From the NCBI GenBank assembly GCA_947625395.1, contig CANQOD010000055.1, forward strand, positions 1 to 7,723: a stretch of DNA of 7,723 bases, given 5' to 3'. Position 1 is the stretch's first letter; each line of letters opens with the position of its first letter. This document shows positions 1-6,265 of this stretch, in pieces. The stretch is from an uncultured Bacilli bacterium. GTDB lineage: Bacteria; Bacillota_I; Bacilli_A; RF39; UBA660. Position numbers and translations under genes: made by a program. The notes under the pieces were generated by a model. It was not told the origin of the DNA. It did not search any database and was given only the letters and a program-made list of their open reading frames with translations.

Positions 1-2027
1 TTTTTATCAAACCAAAGACCATAACCTTTGTGTGTACTCATAAAGATTTCATTTTCATTCGGCTTTTCTTCTAAAACAGCCACCAATTCATCATCGGCTT
101 TTAGTTTCATACAACAAGTCGTTTTCGAATATCTCGTCAGTTTCATCTCTTTGATAAGTGTGCGCTTCACCATGCCATTTCGACTGACAAATACTAAGGA
201 TTCATTGCTATCAAAATTCATGACACCGACAGCACCAATCACCAATTCCTCTTCTTCCATCGGAACCAAATTACTGACATGCTTTCCTAAATCTTTCCAC
301 TTCATATCATAAATCAAGTGGACAGGAAGATAAAGATAGTTCCCTTTATTGGTGAAAACAAGTAGGACATCTTGTGTATTCATCTTCTTTAAGAATAAAA
401 GATAATCTCCCTCTTTTAAAGTTCCCTCTTCTTCACTTGCCTGATAACTTCGCAAACTACTTCGCTTAATATAACCCTCACTAGATAAAGATACAACCAC
501 ATCTTCTTTGGCAATCATCTCAGAAGTATCAATTTTAATCTCTTCAATTTCAGCCCGAATTTCACTCTTTCGCGGAGTAGCATACTCTTTTTTCACTTTC
601 CGTAAATCTTCAATCATCACTTTCTTTAAAACTTCTTCATCTTTTAAGATTGCAGTTAGCCCAGCGATAATTTTTTTCAAGTTAGCAAGTTCCTCTTCTA
701 AAAGCGTAACATCTGTATTGGTTAACTTATACAGTTGTAAAGTAACAATTGCTTCCGCTTGTTCCATTGTAAAGTCAAATTCTTTCACTAAATTTTCTCT
801 TGCATCTGCTTTATTTTTAGAAGCGCGAATGACTTTAATGACTTCATCTAAAATCGAAATACATTTAATGAGTCCTTCAACAATATGATATCTTGCATTC
901 GCATGGTCAAGGTCAAATTGACTTCTTCTTGTGACCACTTCTCGTTGATGCCTGATAAAAGCATCCAAAGCACCTGTAAGTCCTAAAAGTTTAGGACGCC
1001 TGTTGTCGATGGCAATCATATTAAAGTGATAGCTCACTTGTAAATCCGTATTTTTATAAAGATAAGCAAGAATAAAATCACTTCGAGCATCTTTTTTGAG
1101 GTCAATAACAATCCGAATATCTTTCGCAGACTCATCACGCACCTCTAAAATGCCATCAATTTTTTTATCAATGCGAATATCATCAATCTTCTTCACAATC
1201 ATGGCTTTATTGGTTTCATAGGGAATCTCTGTAATCACAATCGAGTGATTGCCTTTTTCTTGAATGATTTCAGCACGACTTTTGATGACAATGCGCCCAC
1301 GCCCTGTCGTATAGGCCTCTTGAATGCCATCCATTCCTTCAACAATCGCCCCTGTTGGAAAATCAGGACCTTGAATGTCTTTCATCAACGTTTCCAAACT
1401 ACAATTTGGATACTCGATACGATGAATCGTAGCATCAATCACTTCCCCTAAATTATGTGGTGGAATATTGGTCGCATAACCTGCGGAAATTCCTGTGGAA
1501 CCATTGACTAATAAAGCCGGGAACCGTGCGGGTAAAACTGTAGGCTCTAAAAGCGAATCATCAAAGTTAGGCGCAAACTCGACCGTATTTTTGTCAATAT
1601 CTTTTACCATCTCACTACTGATTTTAGAAAGGCGTGCTTCGGTATAACGATAAGCAGCAGGACCATCACCATCAATTGAACCATTATTACCATGCATATC
1701 GATATAAGGTTCTTTAATTTTCCAGTCTTGGCTCATCCGCACCATCGCATCATAAATACTACTATCCCCATGAGGATGATAGTTACCAATGACATCTCCT
1801 ACTGTTTTCGCACTTTTACGATAAGGGCGGTCATACGTATTTCGTTCCTTATTCATCGAATATAAAATCCTTCTTTGAACAGGTTTGAGTCCATCACGGG
1901 CATCCGGAATCGCCCGTTCTTGAATAATATATTTGGAATAAATCGCAAAACGTTCCCCCATGATATCTTCAAGGGAATACTCATAAATTTTTTCTAGAAT
2001 TTTTTGGGTTGTATTTTTTTTTGGCAT
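1..2027 (-). CDS. parC: DNA topoisomerase IV subunit A (ParC), 3' end cut by window edge
   Basis: Breakage-reunion subunit of topoisomerase IV, which with ParE decatenates replicated chromosomes. 675 codons are visible and the C-terminus lies outside the window. The start ATG has a GGAGG at 2036-2040, 8 nt upstream. The N-terminal winged-helix region carries HPHGDSSIYDAM (about residues 84-95, the quinolone-resistance region; S89 and D93 match the usual resistance positions, both in the common susceptible form). The catalytic Tyr is Y128 in RYTEAR, next to R127. The motif HGNNGSIDGDGPAA (about 112-125) is ParC-like. A coiled-coil tower follows, then beta-pinwheel repeats from about residue 508 (GYIKRSS). 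No GyrA-box (QRRGGKG type) occurs in the first blade, and parE lies immediately upstream, so this is ParC rather than GyrA. Odd points are Y126, where the family nearly always has Met, and an A9 run in codons 2-5. Family comparisons are from memory. Confidence 0.96.
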   Translation of the reverse strand, partial: MPKKNTTQKILEKIYEYSLEDIMGERFAIYSKYIIQERAIPDARDGLKPVQRRILYSMNKERNTYDRPYRKSAKTVGDVIGNYHPHGDSSIYDAMVRMSQDWKIKEPYIDMHGNNGSIDGDGPAAYRYTEARLSKISSEMVKDIDKNTVEFAPNFDDSLLEPTVLPARFPALLVNGSTGISAGYATNIPPHNLGEVIDATIHRIEYPNCSLETLMKDIQGPDFPTGAIVEGMDGIQEAYTTGRGRIVIKSRAEIIQEKGNHSIVITEIPYETNKAMIVKKIDDIRIDKKIDGILEVRDESAKDIRIVIDLKKDARSDFILAYLYKNTDLQVSYHFNMIAIDNRRPKLLGLTGALDAFIRHQREVVTRRSQFDLDHANARYHIVEGLIKCISILDEVIKVIRASKNKADARENLVKEFDFTMEQAEAIVTLQLYKLTNTDVTLLEEELANLKKIIAGLTAILKDEEVLKKVMIEDLRKVKKEYATPRKSEIRAEIEEIKIDTSEMIAKEDVVVSLSSEGYIKRSSLRSYQASEEEGTLKEGDYLLFLKKMNTQDVLLVFTNKGNYLYLPVHLIYDMKWKDLGKHVSNLVPMEEEELVIGAVGVMNFDSNESLVFVSRNGMVKRTLIKEMKLTRYSKTTCCMKLKADDELVAVLEEKPNENEIFMSTHKGYGLWFDK

Positions 2028-2035
2028 TTGATTTT

Positions 2036-2040
2036 CCTCC
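2036..2040 (-). promoter_or_regulatory. Ribosome binding site of parC
   Basis: GGAGG on the minus strand, 8 nt before the parC ATG. It starts 1 nt after the last base of the parE stop codon, so ribosomes finishing parE would release on top of it. This suggests, by inference, translational coupling that keeps the two topoisomerase IV subunits near equal amounts. Confidence 0.85.
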
Positions 2041-2041
2041 C

Positions 2042-3943
2042 TTAAATTTGATAATCGTCTTCAAGAGTGAACTCTACATTTTCATCAATCCACTCTTTTC
2101 TTGGGGCAACATCATCCCCCATTAAAATACTCACCCGTTTTTCAGCAAGTAACGCATCATTGATGTTGACCCGGATGAGCGTTCTCGTCCCCGGGGCCAT
2201 CGTCGTTTCATTCAATTGGTCAGCATTCATTTCACCGAGTCCTTTGTAGCGCTGCACTTCGCATTTTTTTCCTTCTGTTTTCTCTTTCATCTCTTCAACA
2301 GTATAGGCGTATTCAATATCCTTTCCACATTGAATTTTAAAAAGCGGTGGCAAAGCAACATACAATCTTCCATCTTCAATTAATGGTCGCATATAACGAT
2401 AAAAGAACGTCAATAACAAGCACTGAATATGCCCTCCATCTTGGTCCGCATCGCTCATAATAATGACTTTGTTGTATTCAGCTTCACGAATATCAAAATT
2501 CGGTCCATATCCAGCACCAATGGTATTAATCATCGTATTAATTTCTTCATTTTTCAAGATTTCTTCAATTCTTGCTCGCTCTGTGTTCACCACTTTACCA
2601 CGAAGAGGAAGAATCGCTTGAAAGTTGCGGTCACGACCTTGTTTCGCTGAACCACCCGCAGAATCCCCTTCCACTAAAAAGAGTTCCTTAATGGTTTTAT
2701 CTTTCGTTTGAGCAGGAGCTAATTTACCGGACAAGGAACGGTCTTTTGCACTTTTTCCTTTTCCCTTTCGCGCTTCTTCTCGCGCTTTGCGTGCTGCTTC
2801 ACGAGCAATTTTACTTTTGAGAGATTTGGTCACAATATCGGTTGCAACTGCTTTGTTTTCCTCTAGGAAAAACTGTAATTTTTCTGTCACTAAAGCATCC
2901 ACGGCCGTCCGTGCTTGTGGGGTTCCGAGTTTCCCCTTTGTTTGTCCCTCAAATTGTAAAAGCGCTTCTGGGATTTTCAAACTGATAATTGCCGTAAGTC
3001 CTTCGCGCACATCGCTTCCCTCAAACGCTTTTTCTTTTCCTTTAATAAATCCATTGTTTTTCGCATATTCATTGAAAACACGGGTCAAAGCCGTTTTAAA
3101 GCCAACTTCATGGGTACCACCATCACTCGTTTTTACATTATTGACGAAAGAAACAATGTTTTCTTGATACGTATCTGTATACTGTATAGCAATATCAATT
3201 TCCATTTTATCTTTTGCACCACTAAAAAGTACGACCTTATGGAGTGGAGTTTTCCCTTCATTTAAGTAATCAACAAAAGCTTCAAGGCCATTTTCATAAC
3301 AGTATTTGGCTTCTTTTTCGTCTTCTTCATCAATGACTTCAATGGTCAATCCCTTCACCAAAAAAGCAGCCTCTTGCATCCGTTCACAAATCGTAGTAAA
3401 GGAAAAATTCGTTGTAGAGAAAATCTCTGCATCCGGTAAAAAACGGACTTTCGTTCCAGTTTTACTTGCTTTTCCTATTACCTTAAGCGGTACAGCAACA
3501 TGACCTCCATTTTCAAAACGAATATAGTGTTCTTCTCCATTTTGATGAATCGTCACTTCCATCCACTTGGAAAGCGCATTGACGACACTTCCACCAACAC
3601 CATGAAGTCCACCAGAAACTTTATAACCTGCTTCTTCAAACTTTCCACCAGCATGAAGAACGGTATAGATGACTTCCGGAGTCGTCTTGCCACTTTTATG
3701 CATACCGACAGGCACTCCACGACCAAAGTCTTCTACAGAAACACTTTTATCTTGATGGAGAATGATTTTAATATAATTTCCATATCCATTAATCGCTTCA
3801 TCCATGGCATTGTCTACAATTTCCCAAACAAGATGATGAAGTCCTCTTTTGTCTGTGGACCCAATGTACATGCCAGGTCGCTTTCTGACAGCATCTAATC
3901 CTTCTAGAATTTTTATCGAATCTGCATCATATTTAACTGCCAT
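2042..3943 (-). CDS. parE: DNA topoisomerase IV subunit B (ParE)
   Basis: ATPase subunit of topoisomerase IV, 633 aa, a normal length for Gram-positive ParE. The GHKL ATPase domain shows catalytic Glu E41 in VWEIVDNAMDEA (39-50), Mg-binding N45, D72 in EDFGRG, the ATP-lid glycines in SGGLHGVGGSVVNAL (110-124), and the transducer lysine loop QTKGKLGTP (334-342; K336 contacts ATP in the family). The TOPRIM domain has EGDSAGGSAKQGRDR (425-439) and the metal triad D498, D500, D502 in SDADQDGGH. QRYKGLGEMN lies at 564-573. PEVIYTVLHAGGKF, LSGKLAPAQ and the adjacent parC favour ParE over GyrB. The ATG at 3943 is chosen because AAGGAG lies 8 nt upstream; an in-frame ATG at 3964 adds 7 residues but has no ribosome binding site. 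F73 in DFGRG, where Asn or Asp is common, and Q501/G503 in the TOPRIM motif are mild deviations. Confidence 0.97.
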   Translation of the reverse strand: MAVKYDADSIKILEGLDAVRKRPGMYIGSTDKRGLHHLVWEIVDNAMDEAINGYGNYIKIILHQDKSVSVEDFGRGVPVGMHKSGKTTPEVIYTVLHAGGKFEEAGYKVSGGLHGVGGSVVNALSKWMEVTIHQNGEEHYIRFENGGHVAVPLKVIGKASKTGTKVRFLPDAEIFSTTNFSFTTICERMQEAAFLVKGLTIEVIDEEDEKEAKYCYENGLEAFVDYLNEGKTPLHKVVLFSGAKDKMEIDIAIQYTDTYQENIVSFVNNVKTSDGGTHEVGFKTALTRVFNEYAKNNGFIKGKEKAFEGSDVREGLTAIISLKIPEALLQFEGQTKGKLGTPQARTAVDALVTEKLQFFLEENKAVATDIVTKSLKSKIAREAARKAREEARKGKGKSAKDRSLSGKLAPAQTKDKTIKELFLVEGDSAGGSAKQGRDRNFQAILPLRGKVVNTERARIEEILKNEEINTMINTIGAGYGPNFDIREAEYNKVIIMSDADQDGGHIQCLLLTFFYRYMRPLIEDGRLYVALPPLFKIQCGKDIEYAYTVEEMKEKTEGKKCEVQRYKGLGEMNADQLNETTMAPGTRTLIRVNINDALLAEKRVSILMGDDVAPRKEWIDENVEFTLEDDYQI

Positions 3944-3948
3944 TTTTT

Positions 3949-3990
3949 TCACTCCTTCGAACATAAAAAAGAGATAAAATGATTTCTCAA
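3949..3990 (-). other. Possible 13-codon leader ORF ahead of parE
   Basis: TTG at 3990 opens an in-frame run LRNHFISFLCSKE that stops at TGA (3949-3951), immediately after the GGAG of the parE ribosome binding site. AAGGTGAT, a partial Shine-Dalgarno, lies just upstream. The non-ATG start and short length make this weak. Confidence 0.22.
3952..3957 (-). promoter_or_regulatory. Ribosome binding site deciding the parE start
   Basis: AAGGAG on the minus strand, 8 nt before the ATG at 3943. The alternative in-frame ATG at 3964 is preceded by a pyrimidine-rich stretch with no Shine-Dalgarno sequence, so the shorter 633-aa ParE is preferred. Confidence 0.85.
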
Positions 3991-4021
3991 TCTATCACCT
4001 TTTCGATTCTTTTCTCTATTT

Positions 4022-4051
4022 ATTATAACAAAAAACAAGCAAATCTTCCAA
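4022..4051 (-). promoter_or_regulatory. Sigma-A-type promoter for parE-parC, extended -10
   Basis: On the minus strand a perfect TATAAT (4022-4027) is preceded directly by TGT, giving an extended -10 (TGnTATAAT). An 18-nt spacer separates it from TTGGAA (4046-4051), which matches the -35 consensus at 4 of 6 positions. Transcription should start near 4015, leaving a leader of about 70 nt before parE. It sits in the spacer after the previous gene's stop (4100). A perfect TTGACA at 4070-4075 has no -10 at 16-18 nt and is probably not part of it. Confidence 0.75.
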
Positions 4052-4099
4052 GAAAAATGTAAATTTATTTGTCAAGCAAGGAAAAAAGCAAGAGAATGT

Positions 4100-4798
4100 C
4101 TAACGTGGATTGGCAATGAAAAATTTAAAATGGTCTGTCGTAAAAAATTCTGCTTCTCCATACATTCCATCAATGACAAAACTTTGATACGCATATAAAT
4201 TACCTTCTTGAATACCAAGTTCTAACTCTTTTTCTTCATCAAAGTGCCGGTCATTTAAAAAACAAGTATAACTACATTCATTGGCTTCGATATAACCTTT
4301 TGAAGTCATCTCATTATAATACGCCTGCATATTGCCTTCAATCTCTTTTCGAATTTTTCCTTCAGTTGTTCCATACAGTTGAAGAATCTCATTCGTTTTT
4401 AATTTTCTTTTTTGAGGAATGGAAAAGACAACCGCTTTCATTTCATACGCAGGCAATTCTTCACTCACATCAATGATACAATATACAAGAGATAAATAAT
4501 CCCCACTCACATCATAAGAGTACGTAAGAAGCGTATTCTCATTGTCTTCAAACAATTCCTGGAGTTCTTCGTTCAGTTCTTTCGCATCGTTCCCTTTCAA
4601 ATTGATATATGGTAAATAAGAATCAATTTGATTTTGATAAAGAGATTGTTCCTTTGTATAGACATAAGGTTTCTTAGCATCCATTTGATTACTATTAGGT
4701 AGCACGAGTAAGGAAAACAAAAAGGCAAAAAGACAAACAGGCACTAAAAGACAAATTGCTTTGTGTTCTTGATAAAAATTTTGTAAATTTTCCATCAT
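4100..4798 (-). CDS. Single-pass membrane protein of unknown function, possible RsiV/DUF3298-like exterior domain
   Basis: 232 aa, not recognised with certainty. A short basic/polar cytoplasmic N-terminus precedes one strongly hydrophobic segment (about residues 14-33), then a mainly hydrophilic, acidic region of about 200 residues predicted outside the cell. No lipobox is seen. The stretch YLPYINLKGNDAKELNEELQ (61-80), followed by alternating beta-type strands (SYDVSGDYLSLVYCIIDV, 94-111) and a segment ending in KLKTNEIL (132-139), resembles the DUF4163/DUF3298 fold of RsiV- and PdaC-type proteins, which are known as anti-sigma factor exteriors or accessory domains of envelope enzymes. This match is from pattern memory and is weak. 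No catalytic motif is visible. The start overlaps the stop of the NlpC/P60 gene by 4 nt (ATGA) and has GGAGG at 4807-4811, so the two are probably co-translated and may work together at the envelope. Confidence 0.8.
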   Translation of the reverse strand: MMENLQNFYQEHKAICLLVPVCLFAFLFSLLVLPNSNQMDAKKPYVYTKEQSLYQNQIDSYLPYINLKGNDAKELNEELQELFEDNENTLLTYSYDVSGDYLSLVYCIIDVSEELPAYEMKAVVFSIPQKRKLKTNEILQLYGTTEGKIRKEIEGNMQAYYNEMTSKGYIEANECSYTCFLNDRHFDEEKELELGIQEGNLYAYQSFVIDGMYGEAEFFTTDHFKFFIANPR

Positions 4799-5646
4799 TG
4801 TATAATCCTCCGTATTGTCATATAATTCACTTCACTCACAGGAGAAATCACAACTCCCCATCGACTTCCCTTGGCATGAATGACTTGATTATTACCAATA
4901 TACATGACAACATGTCCGCTGCCATTGCCGTCATCACGTACCAATAAATCCCCTGGTTTTGCTTCCGCAAGGCTACTAACTTCGGTTCCATCATGCATTT
5001 GTTGTCCTGTAACTCTTCCAAGCTGATAACCAAATTTTCCATAAATATAGTAAACAAAGCCGGAACAATCAAACGAATCCGGTCCTTGTGCACCCCAAAC
5101 ATAAGGATAGCCTTCGTACTTTAAAGCTTCATTGACTACATCAATGTTTTTTCCACTTCCGGAAATCTGTTTCACACGAACACCATGGGCATTGACATCG
5201 CCCCGTTCAGTTAAATCGCCACCTTCTGAATCATCTGGAATCGCAATGTCCTTTAAACTACTGAAATCCACTTTCAAATTGACGCGGTCAAGGCCAATCC
5301 CTACCGCCCGGTCTACCGCAGAATAATCAACATTATAGGCATTTCGCCAACAAGCATCAATATCCATTCCGGCAAAATTAGAAGGAACGAGGCTTAAAAC
5401 AATATTCAAAATGGTAGGAACTAAAAAGCAAAGCAAAGTTGCTAGAATTAAATTGATTAATCTTTTATTGGATTTTTTATCTTCAGGACTCGCAATCATT
5501 CGAATGAGAGCAATGGCTAAAGACACCATAAAAACAAAAGGTGTAACAATTTGTAAGACATTGATGGCGATATGCACCAAATTCAAGGTCGCAGCCAGTC
5601 CATAATCACTACAACTAGAAGAAAGATTCTCTAAAAAATAAATCAT
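4795..5646 (-). CDS. Membrane-anchored NlpC/P60 peptidase with VirB2/TrbC-like N-terminal hairpin
   Basis: 283 aa. Likely a cell-wall hydrolase cutting peptide stems of peptidoglycan outside the membrane. Two hydrophobic helices (about 24-52 and 62-87) flank a short charged loop SPEDKKSNKR (53-62). This, with the RLINLILATLLCFLVPTI pattern, resembles small VirB2/TrbC-type pilin-like proteins. A linker of about 75 residues follows, then an NlpC/P60 domain (about 168-283) with the Cys in DCSGF (C194), the His in GHVVMYIG (H245) and the third polar residue in VIHAKG (H257), so the triad looks intact. YPYVWGAQGPDSFDCSG and KPGDLLV are typical family segments. The ATG at 5646 is chosen because AAAGGAG lies 5 nt upstream; an in-frame start at 5706 would sit inside trmR and lacks a good binding site. 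The next gene overlaps by 4 nt. The domain calls are solid for NlpC/P60 and tentative for the N-terminus. The exact bond cleaved is not known. Confidence 0.9.
   Translation of the reverse strand: MIYFLENLSSSCSDYGLAATLNLVHIAINVLQIVTPFVFMVSLAIALIRMIASPEDKKSNKRLINLILATLLCFLVPTILNIVLSLVPSNFAGMDIDACWRNAYNVDYSAVDRAVGIGLDRVNLKVDFSSLKDIAIPDDSEGGDLTERGDVNAHGVRVKQISGSGKNIDVVNEALKYEGYPYVWGAQGPDSFDCSGFVYYIYGKFGYQLGRVTGQQMHDGTEVSSLAEAKPGDLLVRDDGNGSGHVVMYIGNNQVIHAKGSRWGVVISPVSEVNYMTIRRIIQ
4807..4811 (-). promoter_or_regulatory. Ribosome binding site inside the end of the NlpC/P60 gene
   Basis: GGAGG on the minus strand lies within the last codons of the NlpC/P60 gene, 8 nt before the ATG at 4798. A second ATG at 4795 follows directly but would be 11 nt away, so the first is preferred. 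The arrangement supports translational coupling of the two genes. Confidence 0.75.
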
Positions 5647-5651
5647 ATTTT

Positions 5652-5658
5652 CTCCTTT
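5652..5658 (-). promoter_or_regulatory. Ribosome binding site deciding the NlpC/P60 gene start
   Basis: AAAGGAG on the minus strand, 5 nt before the ATG at 5646, within the 16-nt gap after the trmR stop. It supports the 283-aa form over a 303-aa form that would begin at 5706 inside trmR. Confidence 0.8.
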
Positions 5659-5662
5659 CTCT

Positions 5663-6265
5663 TTACAAAGCTTTCCTTTCACTGACGGCAACTCCATCAC
5701 CAACACGATAGATAACCGTATTAAAATCAGGATGATTATTCAAAAAAGCAATGTACTCTTTTATTTTACGAACAAGTCCTCTTAAATTGTGACTCTTAAT
5801 TTCCTTTTCGTTCTTTTCTACAAGGCCATGAAAATACATATTATCAGTAATGATATAGCCTTTTTCAGCGAGATTCTTGGAAAACAATTGGAAAAATTTG
5901 ATATCCTGGGCTTTTGCCGCATCAATAAATATCAAGTCGAAAGTCCCTTCAATTTTCGTTTCCAAAGCATCATTAAAAATCAAGGTAATGCGATCTTCTA
6001 AATGGAATTTCTTCACATTTTTTAAGGCCTCTAAATAACGTGTTTCATCTCGTTCAATCGAAGTTACTCGAATTTCTTTATGGCACAAAGCCATCATAAT
6101 GGTAGAATAACCAATCGCGGTGCCAATCTCTAAAATATTTCGAATTTGATGTTTAATAATGAAAGTTGTTAAAAAATCAAGTCCTTCTTCTTGCATAATA
6201 GGAATCTTTTCCGTTTCTGCATACTGTTTCATTTCTCGTAAATATTGGTAATATTCACCTACCAT
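5663..6265 (-). CDS. trmR: tRNA 5-hydroxyuridine methyltransferase (TrmR/YrrM), class I SAM-dependent O-methyltransferase
   Basis: 200 aa. In B. subtilis this enzyme methylates 5-hydroxyuridine at the wobble position (U34) of certain tRNAs to give 5-methoxyuridine. The fold is that of COMT-like O-methyltransferases. The SAM-binding loop is LEIGTAIGYST (45-55), the acidic residue after strand 2 is E71 in TSIERDE, and the metal-site motifs are FIDAAK (D115) and ITDNMYFHG (D141, N142). The C-terminal PDFNTVIYRVGDGVAVS (179-195) is typical of the group. The ATG at 6265 has GGGGAG 7 nt upstream; an in-frame TTG at 6271 lies only 1 nt from that motif and is rejected. It overlaps the end of mltG by 7 nt, and this mltG-trmR order matches yrrL-yrrM of B. 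subtilis, which supports the specific name. A generic caffeoyl-CoA-type O-methyltransferase is the fallback. Confidence 0.9.
   Translation of the reverse strand: MVGEYYQYLREMKQYAETEKIPIMQEEGLDFLTTFIIKHQIRNILEIGTAIGYSTIMMALCHKEIRVTSIERDETRYLEALKNVKKFHLEDRITLIFNDALETKIEGTFDLIFIDAAKAQDIKFFQLFSKNLAEKGYIITDNMYFHGLVEKNEKEIKSHNLRGLVRKIKEYIAFLNNHPDFNTVIYRVGDGVAVSERKAL

Noticed and set aside
28..1451. Plus-strand open frames of 94, 126 and 68 codons
   Set aside because: They lie opposite parC, have no ribosome binding sites or recognisable domains, and read as Ser/Phe-rich complements of a real gene.
2067..3898. Plus-strand open frames opposite parE
   Set aside because: The minus strand encodes a complete ParE with all motifs; these are antisense shadows.
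3944..3964. Longer parE start at the ATG at 3964
   Set aside because: No Shine-Dalgarno precedes it, while AAGGAG is well placed for the ATG at 3943, and family N-termini begin close to MAVKYDADSI.
4070..4075. Perfect TTGACA as the -35 of parE
   Set aside because: No -10-like hexamer occurs 16-18 nt downstream; the extended -10 at 4022-4027 pairs better with 4046-4051.
4848..5102. 84-codon minus-strand frame inside the NlpC/P60 gene
   Set aside because: It is out of frame with a clearly real domain containing the catalytic residues, and has no family match.
4795..5646. Remnant of a conjugative element because of the VirB2-like hairpin
   Set aside because: No other secretion, relaxase, integrase or repeat signature is in the window and the gene is tightly packed into a chromosomal operon.
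5647..5706. Longer NlpC/P60 start at 5706
   Set aside because: It would extend 44 nt into trmR, its extra 20 residues are polar and unlike the family, and AAAGGAG supports 5646.
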